64,000 bases of DNA from Dactylorhiza incarnata (Eukaryota > Streptophyta > Magnoliopsida > Asparagales > Orchidaceae): NCBI GenBank assembly GCA_033032865.1, contig JAWHQI010000009.1:14216001-14280000 (forward strand), given 5' to 3'. Position 1 is the stretch's first letter; each line of letters starts with the position of its first letter. The translations under genes were made by a program, and so were the position numbers. Below, one piece after another: positions 11,400 to 23,300 of the stretch. The notes beneath the pieces are model-generated. The model was given only the letters and a program-made list of their open reading frames with translations, was not told the origin of the DNA and did no database searches.

Positions 11400-12597
11400 T
11401 GTGCATCGGACCCCTTGCCACCCTTATTTCCAAGAACTCGGGGCAGGCGGATGTCGCATGACCTTCCTCCTGGTGGAAGTCACAGTAGGGTAACACCACC
11501 CTATCCCCTCCTCTTCCTCTTCTTTCTGCTTTCCTGGCTTTCCTCCTTCTTCCCTAGCCAATCACCATGGTTTGTTGAGGCGATGGTGGGGGTGCCCTCG
11601 GTTCCTGCTCCACCTTGGGGGGTCAGGTCTCTCCCCTTGAAAGTTACCCTATCCTTGGACAAACATCTTTTTGGGATCCTACCTCCCCTCTCTCCGCTGC
11701 CTTGCATCCGGCTCACTCAACTTTGCCAACCTTTTTGCGAACTCAGGGTTGGCCTCCTCACTCTCAATTTCTTCCGCCGCCCTTTCCATCAATTCCTCGA
11801 AGGATAGGGGGTCTTACGCTTTAAGCTCATCTTGAAGAACCCCTCCCACAGCCCCACTATGAAGGCGAGCTGGAGGGTGAACCCGGGTAATTCCTGAGTG
11901 AGTAGGACCTCTTCCTGGAACCTGTGAACGTAGCAAGCCAGCGACTCTCTTGGCTCTTGCTTAATCTTGAAGAGTGCCTCGACATCCTTCCTCCTCTTCT
12001 TCGACGTCAAGAAGCGCAAAAGAAAACCTCGACGCAGATCCTCGAAGGCCTAGATAGACCCCACGGGGAGCTGGTTGATCCAGTCCATTGCCTTCTCCTT
12101 CAGGGTGGTGGAAAAGAGCCGACACTGGAAGGAATCTGACATAGGTCTGATTGAGACCATATCCTCGAACCACTGCAGGTGCAGGACTAGGTCATCCTTG
12201 CCACAGTAGTAAGACATCTCCGCCCCCCCGAATCCCTCCGGAATCGGGGCTGAGATGATCAACTCACAAAAGGGACTTCCATCCCCGGCTCGGCGAGTGG
12301 TTCGCTCTCGCGGAGTCAGCTCGCTGACCTTTGCACTTGCCGGACTACTGATCAGCTGCCACCCGGGGATGTCTCACCAAATCGCCTCCGCTCGACCCCT
12401 TTTGGGGCGGGCCGAGTGGGGGTCGGATGCCTCCCCGCTCGCCCCCTTTGGGTCTGGGCGAGTGGGAGCTAGATGCCTCCCCACTCTCCCCCTTGGGGCT
12501 GGGCGAGTGAGGGCATGCCACCTCCCCACTCGCCCCCCCCCCCCCTTTGAAGGCCGTGAGAGTGGGGGTCGGATGCCTCCCCGCTCTCCCCCACCAG
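11400..12597 (-). pseudogene. Tat-like gypsy gag (H), 3' portion
   Basis: Minus-strand frames carry the retrotransposon gag core: SDSFQCRLFSTTLKEKAMDW, then INQLP, a PRESLACYVHRFQEEVL segment, and near 11440-11500 the zinc-binding YCDFHQEEGHATSAC of Tat/Ogre-type gag. Several frameshifts separate the pieces. The first part of this gag is at 22025-22257; element B lies between. At 12390-12597 the DNA is a GC-rich degenerate repeat. The downstream pol is missing, cut off before K. The gene forms the particle shell in an active element and is dead here. Confidence 0.7.
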
Positions 12598-14226
12598 TGA
12601 AAGAATATAAGGTTTGAAGTCTAAGTCACCTAGAGGGGGGGGGGGTGAATAGGTCTTTTAAATTTTACTTGATTAGCTTTAGCTGTTTTCAGAGTTGGTT
12701 CAAGCAAATCAGCAAACACAGAAAGCACACAATTATTTAGTGGTTCCCCAAAGACAGTGTGTCTATGGGTAGTCCACATTCCCCCTCCACCCTTCTAACA
12801 GTGTGTTAGATAGGGCCAACTTCTCCAAACTTGGCTCAAAGACCTTACAGCACAAGTTCCTCAGAACTTCTCAGTTCAAGAATGATCCTACCTCAGGACA
12901 CAAGTCCCTACAACTCAGAGCTATCACCAGCTCCTACCTCAGGCACAACTGCCCTACAAACTCAGAGGATAACACCTCCAACAGCTCAGACAATAATGTC
13001 CTACAACTCAGACCTCTCCCAGGTCCTACCACTCAGAGGACTCCTCCTACAACTCAGACCAGCTCCTGGTCCTACCTCAGGATGTTAAGCCCTACCTCAG
13101 ATCTGCTCCAGATCCTACACTCAGGCCTTCAGCCCTACAGCTCAGAACCCTCAGGTTCCTATAAACTCAGACCAAATGGTCTTACAGCTCAGGCAAGATG
13201 CCCTACAGATAAATGATGTAGAAATTTATTCTACAGTAGAGGTACTCTCCTGTAGATCCTGCACTGTTTGTGCTTCCTATTGGTGAAGATGTTGATAACA
13301 GCAACTAACTTGAACTTCCTCTTCGACAGAGTGATGTAAGATCACCTTGCTCCTTCTCACAAAGGAGCTAACTTTCTTTCTCTGTTTTCTTTTTCTTGTT
13401 CAGTGAGCAGGAGGAAGAAGACGAGAGCTTCATCCGTCAATGTAATAGTTGATCTCTTTTGCACATTGCTGAGAGTTTCAAATGTGCCCTAACTCTTCCT
13501 TTTATACAACTCTGAACTTCAACGACTCTTAGCTGGTCTGCTGAGAGGTATGGGAGAAGCTGGTGGACCCCACACAGCTATCCTGCAACTAGTCCTAGCC
13601 GCAGGTCCCGCCGCCCTACTTTTCCGTAAAGAAGGACTGCGCTCGACGAACATGGAACACTCTACGTCCGACGAACCAACGGTCCCCTGCGATCGACGAT
13701 CTTGCCAGCTCAGTGCTCGACAAACTTTCCTTGTGTGTCTTCTCAGCGGATCCGCTGAGACGGCTCCTCGTCTCAGCTTTTGTCGAATAGCGTTCAGCAT
13801 TCGACAATCTTGCCGCTCGACAAACTTGTCTTGTGCGTCTTCTCAGTGGTTCCGCTGAGACGGCTCCTCATCTCAGCGTTTGCCAAACGACGTTCAGCAT
13901 TCGACAAATGTTGAGCCCAGTTCGACGACCACGCTGATTCTCAGCGTATAATGAACTTCTCAGCGGAGGCACCTTCTTCTCAGCGGATACGCTGAGACGG
14001 CTCCTCGTCTCAGCGGTTTTGACCCCTCATCTCAGCGGTTCTGCTGAGACTACATCATTTATGGGAGATGATTTCTCCACAACTGAGGGCATGTTTGGCC
14101 CTTCCTTTTGAGTCACCTGCACCTGTATATCTTACACAAGTATAGCCCATCAAATACAATATGTCCTTAGCATTGAGAGTGATGCCTCTTCAAATCAAGG
14201 TACTATTGAGGGCAATATACCCAACA
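12598..14226 (-). repeat. 3' LTR of element B
   Basis: U3 (13630-14050) is packed with CTCAGCGGATCCGCTGAG, CTCGACGAAC and related words. The TATA box GTATAAAAGG is at about 13499-13508. R-U5 holds repeated 'CTGAGTTGTAGGAC' units (12880-13200), the conserved box TGGGGAACCACTA (about 12739-12751) and the G/C run of the LTR-end motif near 12638-12652. The ORFs across 12803-13216 are repeat artefacts. Confidence 0.9.
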
Positions 14227-14607
14227 ATCTCCCCCTATTTGAAGAAGGCAGAATATCCCCAATGCTAAGGTACATTAATAACAAAAATCATATCACAGAA
14301 AAATGATCTGTGTAGCATAGGCCCTATCTCCCTCTTGCTAATATCCTAAGCATAGGTTCTTACTTAGCAATGGCTCTTTCTCCCCCTTTCTGGTTTCTTC
14401 AACTATTTATCCCATTAGGGATTGGGAGGCAACATCTATAGATCCCTTTGGATCAACTTATAGGTCAACCTATACAATCTTGGCATTTGCCATCTCCCCC
14501 TCAACCTGAGCAGGGAATTTGCTCCCCCTTAATTGGTGAGCAATTTCTGTAATAACTGAACTTGTTCAAATTGAACATCCCATTCTAGCTCCCCCTCAAT
14601 GTGAGTA
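14227..14607 (-). other. 3' non-coding region of B with repeated polypurine tracts
   Basis: The tract next to the LTR is AAATAGGGGGAGAT. Four further AGGGGGAG-type motifs (plus-strand TCCCCCT at about 14384, 14493, 14523 and 14592) lie between it and the RNase H end. Multiple polypurine tracts are a described Sirevirus trait. No additional ORF is present here. Confidence 0.7.
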
Positions 14608-17600
14608 CTAGTCTACACTCAACATCCCTAGTTCTATCTTGAAAGCATTAAACTTGGCCTCATCCAATGGCTTAGTGAAGATATCAGCTACTTGATTGTC
14701 TGTTGGGACATATTCAAGTTTGATATTTTCACACTCTACATGCTCCCTAATAAAATGATACCAAATTTCTATGTGCTTGGTCCTGCTATGGGAAACATGA
14801 TTTTTAGCAATAGAAATTGCACTGGATGAGTCACACAGCAGGGGAGAATGACTTACCATGATGTTGTAGTCTTCCAACTGATGTTGGATCCACAGAATTT
14901 GAGCGCAGCAGCTACCTGCTGCAATGTACTCTGACTCAGCTGTGGATATGGCCACACTGGTTTGCTTTTTGCTGCTCCATGAGACTAGCCTCCTCCCTAG
15001 GAATTGACAGGTGCCACTTGTGCTTTTCCTGTCCTCTTTGCATCCTGCAAAATCTGCATCTGAGTAGCCTATCAGTTAAAAATCATTGTTTCTAGGGTAC
15101 CAAAGGCCATGATTCAGGCTTCCCTTGAGGTATCTCAAGATCCTCTTCACAGAGGTGTAGTGAGACTCCTTAGGAAAGGTCGGATACCTAGCACAAACAC
15201 ATGTACAATACATAATGTCTGGCCTACTAGCAGTTAAGTACAGCAGGGATCCAATGATACACCTGTACATGGACTCATTAAAGGCCTTTCCCTTTTCATC
15301 CTTGTCTAATGATACATTAGATCCCATGGGTGTCCTCATGGTGGAAGAAGATTCCATCCCAAATTTCTTGATGAGCTCCTTGGTGTACTTAGTTTGGGAA
15401 ATGAAGATTCCATCCTCAGACTGTTTCACCTGGATCCCAAGGAAATATTTGAGCTCACCCATTCTGCTCATCTCAAACTCCCCGTGCATTAGAGTAGCAA
15501 ATCTCTTGCATAGGTTGTCATCAGTAGACCCAAAAATTATGTCATCAACATATATTTGGACTAGGAAAATCTTGCCCCTTGTTTCCCTAAGAAACAATGT
15601 GTTATCTATCTTTCCCCTCAACAACTTATTCTTGATGAGAAAGCTAGACAATGTCTCATACCAAGCCCTTGGGGCTTGCTTAAGACCATACAGGGCTTTC
15701 TTAAGAAAATAGACATGAGAAGTGAGAGTAGGATGGACAAAACCTGATGGCTGCTCTACATATACTTCCTCTTTCAGATTTCTATTTAGGAATGCTGACT
15801 TGACATCCATCTGATATACATTGAAGCCTTTGTGGGCTGCATGTGCAAGGAATAACCTTATAGCCTCCAACCTTGCAATTGGGGCAAAGGTTTGATCAAA
15901 GTCAATCCCTTCCTCTTGCATGTATCCCTTTGCAACAAGCCTTGCCTTGTTCTTGATGATAGTTCCATTCTCATCCATCTTATTTCTGAAGATCCATTTG
16001 GTGCCAATGATGTTGTGTCCTTGTGGTCTTGGCACCAATTTCCATACTTTGCATCTTTTGAATTGTAACAGTTCTTCCTGCATTGCCTGGATCCAGAATG
16101 GATCCATATTGGCCTCTTCAAACTTCTTAGGCTCTACCTGTGACAGAAAATTGAGGAACAGGGCCTCATTATGAGCTCTGTTTCTGGTTGTCACACCTTG
16201 CTGGACATTTCCAATAATCTATTCTAAGGGATGATCTCTTAGATGTCTTGTAGCTGCAGGAAATATGTGCTCAACTTGCTGAACTTCTTCAACTTGTTCG
16301 GCAGCTTCTTCAGCATCTTCAGCATCTTGCACCTCTGCTTCTTCTCGAACTTCTGCATCAGGATTTGCTTTATTGCTGCTGGAAGGTTCTTGTATGGATA
16401 GTTCTTCCATTGCATCTTCACTTCCTGTCTGAACAGAAGAACTGGGCCAGCCCTTGTAGATTAGGCTGGACTCATCAAATACTACATGCATGGACTCTTC
16501 CACAACATGAGTTTTCTTGTTATATACCCTATAGGCTCTACTATGTGAGCTATATCCAACAAGAATCCCAATGTTGCATTTTTCAGCAAACTTGGTTAAC
16601 TGAGCTTTTCCATTGTTTAGAATGTAGCAATTAGATCCAAAGATCCTAAAGTATGAAATTATTGGTTGTTTGCCTTTCAAAATCTCATAGGGGGTAATTC
16701 CATGATCTTTATTGATGGAAGCTCTATTGAAAACATAACAGGCAGTATTGACTGCTTCAGCCCAGAAATATTCTGGGAGTGAAGAGTCATTAAGCAATGT
16801 TCTCCCAGCTTCTATCAATGATCTATTCCTCCTCTCAGCCACCCCATTTTGTTGTGGGGTCCTTGGAGAGGAAAATTCTTGAATGATACCTAGTTCTTGA
16901 TAGAACCTTGTCATGGCTTCAGATTGAAACTCTGTGCCATGGTCAGACCTAGTTCTGACCACAGTACATTGCAAGTCATTCTGAATGGCCTTGACATGGT
17001 TATGAAGACATTTAGAGTATCAGATTTCTTCCTAAGGAAAAATACCCATGTATATTTTGAGTGATCATCAACAATCACTAAGGTATACAACTTCCCTCCT
17101 AAGCTTTGAATTGGCCTAGGACCAAACAAGTCCATGTGCAATAGATAAAGACATCTCTTAGTGTCTTTGGAGCCAATACTTTTAAAAGTGGCCCTTGTTT
17201 GCTTACCCATTTGGCAAGCATGACATGGGCCATTTTAACACATTTTAAATTAGGACTATATCTATCCAAGTTCTTAGAGAATAGTCTACGCATTGTCTTG
17301 TAGTTGATGTGGGCAAGTCTCTTGTGCCATTGAACACATAGAGACTCACTCTCATCTGCTACAAGACATACAGGAGAAGAAAAAGATTTGCAGAAGAAAT
17401 CTAAACAATAATCATTTCCACTCCTAGTGCCTGAAAGAATGATCTCCAAGTCATCAGACCTTTTGATGAGGCACTTATCATTGTGAAATTCAATGACATG
17501 GCCAAGATCACACAGTTGGCTTATGCTGACAAGGTTGTGTTGCAACCCTTCAACATAAGCTACTTTTGTGAAAGAGACTATGCCATTAGTGATCATACCA

Positions 17601-17770
17601 TAACCTCTGGTGACTCCCTTTTCTGACCCCCCAAAGATGACTTTGGGTCCATTCTTCACAGGCTTGTAATCCTGTAGGAGACTCCTAGTTCCTGTCATGT
17701 GCCTTGAGCACCCACTGTCCAAGTACCATATTTGATTGAGACTGGTACTTGAACTACCCTGCAAAGAAGG
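14608..17770 (-). pseudogene. pol: Copia pol of element B: protease, integrase, RT, RNase H
   Basis: Domains in order on the minus strand. The protease has WYLDSGCSRHMTG (near 17720). The GAG-pre-integrase HKRLAHINY segment follows. Integrase has MDLFGP, RSDHGTEF and SPRTPQQNGVAERRNRSL. RT (16194-15076) has [18 protein letters not shown] and the catalytic YVDDIIFGS. RNase H (14955-14608) has STAESEYIAAGS and ends DIFTKPLDEAKF. Lesions: frameshifts near 17225 and 16990, TAG at 16221-16219 and TAA at 15078-15076, both in the pol frame. The protease frame is -1 relative to gag. Catalytic residues that I can see are kept, so inactivation looks recent. It would mature the particle, copy RNA to DNA and integrate it. 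Confidence 0.88.
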
Positions 17771-17979
17771 ATTTAGTTATCCTTAGGATCCCAAAGAGTT
17801 TTGGGTCCTAGGTGCCTGTTAGTTTGATGAGATACTCTCACACTAGCTACCCTCCTAGCAGGAAAGCTCTCCTTTGCAATAGGTATATTGGGGTTGTACC
17901 AACAATCTATGGCAAAGTGTCCCACCTTGCCACATCACCAACAATCATGAATATTGTATCTCCTTTTCTGAGCATTTTT

Positions 17980-20307
17980 CTAAATAAGTACAGCACTGTG
18001 CACATGTTCAGCGAAAGAGACTGCAACATTCTTCCTGTTTCTTTCAGCAATAATCTGACTAAAGGATAATTTGTGGACAGTCTTGCTGCTATTTGTCCTG
18101 ATGGCCTCAGCTTGCTTTGGCTTAGCATCCATACTAGGTCTGAGGGAATCAGACACTGAGCAGCAGGCCTTGTCAACAGATTTGACAGTAGTCTTTCTTT
18201 TTGCTGAGGCAGATTTGGAAGTGCTTGCTTCCTTCTTCTTGACTGAAGGTGTTGAAGCACCAAAAATAAATGGTCCAGATTGGGCCATTTGTATTTCCTC
18301 ATGGGGAGCTTTCATTGCTCTCAAACTCATGCCCTCTCTTTCACTATGGGAAGGAGCATTTCCCTTCCTATAGTAACTCCCAATCTTCCAGTGACCATGA
18401 ATGCCTTCATGGTCATACCTGTTGGAAGGAAGCATCACCTTTTGAGAGGTGGGTTGAGGCTTAGCCTTCTTCTTGCTCTTTACTCCATTCCCTTCTCCTA
18501 CTTCCATCTTGTTGAATCCAGGTCCTCTCTTATTCGTTTGAGAGGAGAAGGTGTCAATAAGGGGAAGCACAGATTTGGGCTTGGAGAGTTGAGCCACCAG
18601 GCTCTTCTCCTTCTCAAGCTTTTCTTCAAGGTCCTTGATGACCTTGTTCTTCAGGGAAATAGTGCTTAATTGCACAATATTTAACCCTTGAAGATGGCTA
18701 ATCTGTCTACTCATCTGAGCCACCAGGGTGGTAGGTTCAGCGTTGACATCCTTAGTCATCTTGAGGGAAACCATTTCCTGGGCTTGCCTCTTGGCAAGCT
18801 TCTTGCTCTTCTTCAGAGCTTCCAAACGAATACCATACTTATCAATCAGTTGATTGAATTCTTCCTCAGCATCCTTGCCCCTTCCATCAATTGATGGAGG
18901 TGCATCAGATTCTGGACTAGTCTCATAATCAGAAGAGGATATGGAATGAATTAATACCTGCTCATGTTCAGAATTATTGTGGTTGTCCTCATCTTTAGTT
19001 AGAGCCATCAGCCCATGGTCATTGTGAATGACCTCATCCTCCTCTACATCACTGTCTGAATGTGATAGAGGGGCCCTGACTGCCATCCTGCCAACAGCAG
19101 TTTCTTCAACAACAACCAGCCCAATGAGGGCTTCTTCAATTTCAGATTCTGATGAGGTAGAGTCTGATTCACTCCAGCTCTTTTTCTTCTTCTTAGCTAT
19201 AAATGATTTCTCTCCTTTCTTGCTCCTTGAATGATGAGCCTTCCTCTCATCCTTTTCTCTTCTCTTCACAGGGCAGTCAACAATGACATGCCCAGGCTTG
19301 CTGCAGCAATAGCAAACAACTTTGGAAGAATTATGTTTTGAGTTAGACTCATACCTGTCACTTCTGGAGTGATGCTTTGACTCCTTGCTGTCCTCCTTGT
19401 TGTGATGTGAGGAGGAAGGATTGTTCTTCCATTGCTTCCTCCTCAGTAGCTTTCTGAAGTGCCTTGTAAGAACAGCAATTTCTTCATCAGAAGAAGAGGA
19501 GCTTGATGAGCTAGGCTCAGAATCTTCTGGTTCAGCAGATCTTCTGGGAGGTGAGTGAGCCTTCTCTCTCTCTCTTCTTAAGCTTTCAGCCTTGAAGGCC
19601 AGAGAATTCTCCCTGGTATCACCCTTTGCCTTCTGCTCTTCTTCCTTCCTGGCAGTCAGCTGCATTTCATAGGAGAGCAGCTTTCCATAGAGAGTTTGGG
19701 GAGGAGTTTCAGTCAGCTTAGCCACCTCCCTTATGTCACAAATTTTTGTGTCCCAATCTCTTGTTAGAGATCTGAGGAACTTATCATTCAGCTCATAATT
19801 TGTGAACATTCTCTCATAGGTTCTTAGATCATTTATTATTCTAAAGAACCTTTCATAACACATGGAGATGCTCTCCTGCCCTTGCTGCCTGAAAGCTTCA
19901 TATTCCTGATTGAGGAGTGACTTCCTGTCATTCCTCACATCTTCAGTCCCTTCCATGTACACAATTAGTGTATCCCACATCTCCTTAGCAGATACACAGT
20001 GCACTAAATTTTGAAAAGTTGAGTCATCAATAGCATTGACTATGATATTTTGAGCCCTCTTAACCATAGTAGCCAATGCTATCTCATCCTTGGTCATTTC
20101 AGTGTATGGTTTGCCTACTTGCCTGGTAGGATCAACAGTGGAGGGTTTTGTGATAATAAAGGGGCCTTCCTGAACAGTAATGTAGATTCTAGGGTCTGAG
20201 GCTTCCATGTACATCCTAACCCTCTGCTTCCACATGCCAAAGTTGGCTTTATTACATATGGGCAGTTTCATTGAGCTCATCTCCTTCTGCATTACACTGG
20301 AGACCAT
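17980..20307 (-). CDS. gag: Sirevirus gag of element B
   Basis: An open frame of 775 codons from ATG 20307-20305, 66 bases from the priming site. Residues about 20-230 form the copia gag core (UBN2-like; FGMWKQRVRMYMEASD, SAKEMWDTL, SISMCYERFFRIINDLRTY). A Ser/acidic tract comes next, then zinc knuckle CYCCSKPGHVIVDC near residue 331, a Lys/Ser-rich region, and a coiled coil near residues 540-600. The C-terminus is long and basic. The frame stops at TAG 17982-17980. In the same frame a further stop interrupts a second knuckle (CW*CGKVGHFAIDC, about 17943-17902), so gag was probably longer. In an active element it forms the cytoplasmic particle and packages RNA. Confidence 0.85.
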   Translation of the reverse strand: MVSSVMQKEMSSMKLPICNKANFGMWKQRVRMYMEASDPRIYITVQEGPFIITKPSTVDPTRQVGKPYTEMTKDEIALATMVKRAQNIIVNAIDDSTFQNLVHCVSAKEMWDTLIVYMEGTEDVRNDRKSLLNQEYEAFRQQGQESISMCYERFFRIINDLRTYERMFTNYELNDKFLRSLTRDWDTKICDIREVAKLTETPPQTLYGKLLSYEMQLTARKEEEQKAKGDTRENSLAFKAESLRREREKAHSPPRRSAEPEDSEPSSSSSSSSDEEIAVLTRHFRKLLRRKQWKNNPSSSHHNKEDSKESKHHSRSDRYESNSKHNSSKVVCYCCSKPGHVIVDCPVKRREKDERKAHHSRSKKGEKSFIAKKKKKSWSESDSTSSESEIEEALIGLVVVEETAVGRMAVRAPLSHSDSDVEEDEVIHNDHGLMALTKDEDNHNNSEHEQVLIHSISSSDYETSPESDAPPSIDGRGKDAEEEFNQLIDKYGIRLEALKKSKKLAKRQAQEMVSLKMTKDVNAEPTTLVAQMSRQISHLQGLNIVQLSTISLKNKVIKDLEEKLEKEKSLVAQLSKPKSVLPLIDTFSSQTNKRGPGFNKMEVGEGNGVKSKKKAKPQPTSQKVMLPSNRYDHEGIHGHWKIGSYYRKGNAPSHSEREGMSLRAMKAPHEEIQMAQSGPFIFGASTPSVKKKEASTSKSASAKRKTTVKSVDKACCSVSDSLRPSMDAKPKQAEAIRTNSSKTVHKLSFSQIIAERNRKNVAVSFAEHVHSAVLI

Positions 20308-20372
20308 TGGGATTTGACTAGACTAAACCTTTTAGGATCTGGTCAGACTGTTAAGTCCTTTTTGACCAACCT

Positions 20373-20385
20373 CCTTCTGATACCA
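20373..20385 (-). other. Primer-binding site of element B
   Basis: TGGTATCAGAAGG on the minus strand, two bases inside the 5' LTR. It matches the 3' end of initiator tRNA-Met. Confidence 0.88.
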
Positions 20386-20387
20386 CT

Positions 20388-22024
20388 TGAAAGAATATAA
20401 GGTTTGAAGTCTAAGTGACCTAGAGGGGGGGTGAATAGGTCTTTTAAATTTTACTTGATTAGCTTTAGCTGTTTTTAGAGTTGGTTCAAGCAAATCAGCA
20501 AACACAGAAAGCACACAATAATTTATAGTGGTTCCCCAAAGACAGTGTGTCTATGGGTAGTCCACTTTCCCCCTCTACCCTTCTAACAGTGTGTTAGATA
20601 GGGCCAACTTCTCCAAACTCGGCTCAAAGAGCTTACAACACAAGTTCCTCAGACTACTCAGATCAAGAATGATCCTACCTCAGGACACAAGTCCCTACAA
20701 CTCAGAGCTATCACCAGCTCCTACCTCAGGCACAGCTGCCCTACATACTCAGAGGATAACACCTCCTACAGCTCAGACAATAATGTCCTACAACTCAGAC
20801 CTCTCCCAGGTCCTACCACTCAGAGGACTCCTCCTCCTACAGCTCAGACCATCTCCTGGTCCTACCTCAGGCTGTTAAGCCCTACCTCAGATCTTCTCCA
20901 GATCCTACACTCAGGCCTTCAACCGTACAACTCATAACCCTCAGTTTCCTACAATCTCAGACCAAATGGTCTTACAGCTCAGGCAAGATGCCCTACAGAT
21001 AAATGATTTAGAAATTTATTCTACAGTACAGGTACTCTCCTGTAGATCCTGCACTGTCTGTGCTTCCTGTTGCTGAAGATGTTGATTACAGCAACTAACT
21101 TGAACTTCCTCTTCGACAGAGTGATGGAAGATCACCTTGCTCCTTCCCGCAAAGGAGCTAACTTTCTTACTCTGTTTTCTTCTTCTTGTTCAGTGAGCAG
21201 GAAGAAGAAGACGAGAGCTTCAGCCGTCAATGTAACAGTTGATCTCTTTTGCACGTTGCCGAGAGTTTCAAATGTGCCCTAACTCTTCCTTTTATACATC
21301 TATGAACTTCAACGGCTCTTAGCTTGTCTGCTGAGAGGTATGGGAGAAGCTGGTGGACCACACACAGCTATCCTGCAACTAGTCTTAGCTGCAGATCCCG
21401 CCGCCCTACTTTTCCGTAGAGAAGGACTGCACTCGATGAACGTGGAACACTCTACGTCCGACGAACCAGCTATCCCCTGCGATCGACGATCTTGCCAGCT
21501 CAGTGCTCAACAAACTTGCCTTGTGTGTCTTCTCAGCGGATCCGCTGAGATGGCTCCTCGTCTTAGCGTTTGTCGAACGGCGTTCAGCGTTCGACAATCT
21601 TGCCAGCTCAGCGCTCGACAAACTTGCCTTATGTGTCTTCTCAGTGGTTTCGCTGAGACGGCTCCTCATCTCAGCGTTTGACGAATGGCATTCAGCGTTC
21701 GACAAATGTCGAGCCCAGTTCGATGACCACGTTGATTCTCAGCGTATAATGAACTTCTCAGCGGAGGCACCTTCGTCTCAGCGGATACGCTGAGACGGCT
21801 CCTCGTCTCTGCGGTTTTGACCACTCGTCTCAGCGGTTCTGCTGAGACTACATCATTTATGGGAGATGATTTCTCCACAACTGAGGGCGTGATTGGCCCT
21901 TCCGTTTGAGTCACCTGCACCTGTATATCTTACACAAGTATAGCTCATCAAATACAATATGTCCTTAGCATTGAGAGTGATGCCTCTTCAAATCAAGGTA
22001 CTATTGAGGGCAATATACCCAACA
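20388..22024 (-). repeat. 5' LTR of element B
   Basis: The second copy of the B LTR, with the same palindrome array (about 21420-21850), TATA box and tandem R-U5 units. It has a shorter C run in the LTR-end motif (7 bases near 20426) than the 3' copy (about 13 bases). Confidence 0.9.
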
Positions 22025-22257
22025 GCCGGCACCTCCTTCCTAGATTGCAGGCCGGGAGTGTTCTCGCCCATTTGCTGGGGTGGGACCTCCGGACCGCCTC
22101 CTTCCTCACATCCGCCTCTTGTGGAGAAAGCTAGCTGCAAGGTCTGCAGGACCTCCCGCTTGAAATCCTTAAACATTTCCATCATCACCACAACCACCGG
22201 CGACTCCGAGTTTCCCGGGTCAGATCCACCTCCTCCACCTCCTCCACCTCCAGCCAT
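22025..22257 (-). pseudogene. Tat-like gypsy gag (H), N-terminal portion
   Basis: From ATG 22257-22255 the minus strand reads a Gly-rich start, then GNSESPVVVVMMEMFKDFKR and EVLQTLQLAF. It runs to the B junction at 22025. The rest of the gag lies at 12597 and below, on the far side of B. Upstream are a leader and LTR with a TATA box in the same orientation. Confidence 0.6.
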
Positions 22258-23300
22258 AGAGCTAGCTTGAGATTTTCCATGCTGGTCACTCTCCACGCTC
22301 ACCGCACCATAAATGTTGAAACCAAGGCTTGGTCTCTTGTGGAGTTCGGGGTCCCCAAAAAAGGGAGTGACCGCACATTTACTTCTCTCAAGGGAGAGCG
22401 CTTGGCCGAAGGCTTAAGGAACTAGGAACAAGACCAAGGGCTCAGCGAGGAGGTCCCACCACACACCAGGAAGATCTTAGAGCGCTTCCCCTCCCAAGCC
22501 AATGCTAAGCTTGAGCACCTTTGGAGGCTCTCTTCACCCACCAAAGAAACATGGGGAGAGAGTAGCCAAAAAAGTAGTCCCCTCCAAAAGGTGCCCCTTG
22601 GTCCTATTTATAGTTTTTTAGCTTGGTCTGCCAATAGCCATATTCTGGCTTAAGAGTTTACGAAAATACCCCCCCCCCCCCCCCCCCAGTTTGGCCTGCC
22701 AACTGCCAAATCCCGCCATTCAGAGATGCTAAATGCAGCCCCCCCCCCCCCCCCCCCCCCATGGGGCCGGGTGAGCCGGGGGCAGGCCGCCTCCCTCACT
22801 AGCCCCCTTACTGAGGCTGGTCGAGAGGGGGCTGGCCGCCCACCGCTCTCGCCCCCTACAGGGGCAGTGCAAGAGGGGGCTCGCCACCTACCCCTCTCAC
22901 CCCCCTACTGGGGTTAGGCGAGTGGGGGCTCGCCGCCCACACCTCTCGCCCCCTACAGGGGCTGGGCGAGAGGGGGCTCGCCGCCCACCCCTCTCGCCCC
23001 CTATAGGGGCTGGGGGAGAGGGGGCTCTCCACCCGCCCCTCTCGCCCCCTACTTGGGCTAGGCGAGAGGGGTTCACCGCCCCCTCCCCCCTCTCGCCCCC
23101 CCCCCTACAGGGGCTGGGCGAGAGGGGGCTCGCCGCCCACACCTCTAGTTGGGTCCGCCCAAAAAATTTTCCTGCCCCCTCTTTGCCTGGGGCAGTGCTA
23201 AAAAATATATGGCCAAAAGACACCCTGGGCCCCGGGGACCCACTCGGCGAATATGGGTTGTATACGGGTACTGTCGCGCTTGGCCGTAGGGATGGAGCCT
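22258..23300 (-). repeat. 5' leader and LTR of Tat-like element H
   Basis: The minus-strand TATA box ACTATAAATAGGACC is at about 22596-22610. A G-rich R-U5 follows and ends near GGTTTCAACA (about 22311-22320). TGGTGCGGTGAGCGTGGAGA just after is a degenerate candidate priming site of the TGGCGCCGTCTGTGGG type. U3 contains two long C runs (about 22670-22688 and 22740-22760) and a GC-rich array (separate entry). The outer LTR start is not identifiable because no second copy is visible. Confidence 0.5.
22760..23150. repeat. GC-rich degenerate tandem array in the H LTR
   Basis: Roughly 58-bp units of the type GGGGCTGGGCGAGAGGG plus GGCTCGCCGCCCACCCCTC, about seven copies. CCCCTACAGGGGC and GGCGAG...CTCGCC are short palindromes. 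A related array (12390-12597) lies in the second half of the H gag. All long ORFs here are repeat artefacts. Confidence 0.8.

Larger units (their letters stand above)
12598..22024 (-). mobile_element. Near-complete Sirevirus (Ty1/copia) element B
   Basis: Both LTRs begin TGTTGGGTATATTGCC and end TATATTCTTTCA in element sense. Priming site, gag with zinc knuckle, protease, integrase, RT, RNase H and polypurine tract occur in copia order. LTR length (about 1.63 kb), the long gag and several polypurine-like motifs before the 3' LTR fit Sireviruses. The flanks CTGGT and CCGGC (element sense) look like a target duplication with two transitions. B splits the gag of element H. Confidence 0.9.

Noticed and set aside
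12803..13216. A 137-codon plus-strand ORF, and its partner at 20591-20878
   Set aside because: It lies in the R-U5 repeats of the B LTR, antisense to the element, and its Ser/Thr/Leu repeats follow the DNA tandem units.
15215..15712. A 165-codon plus-strand ORF
   Set aside because: It is antisense to the RT of element B, which has clear catalytic motifs on the other strand.
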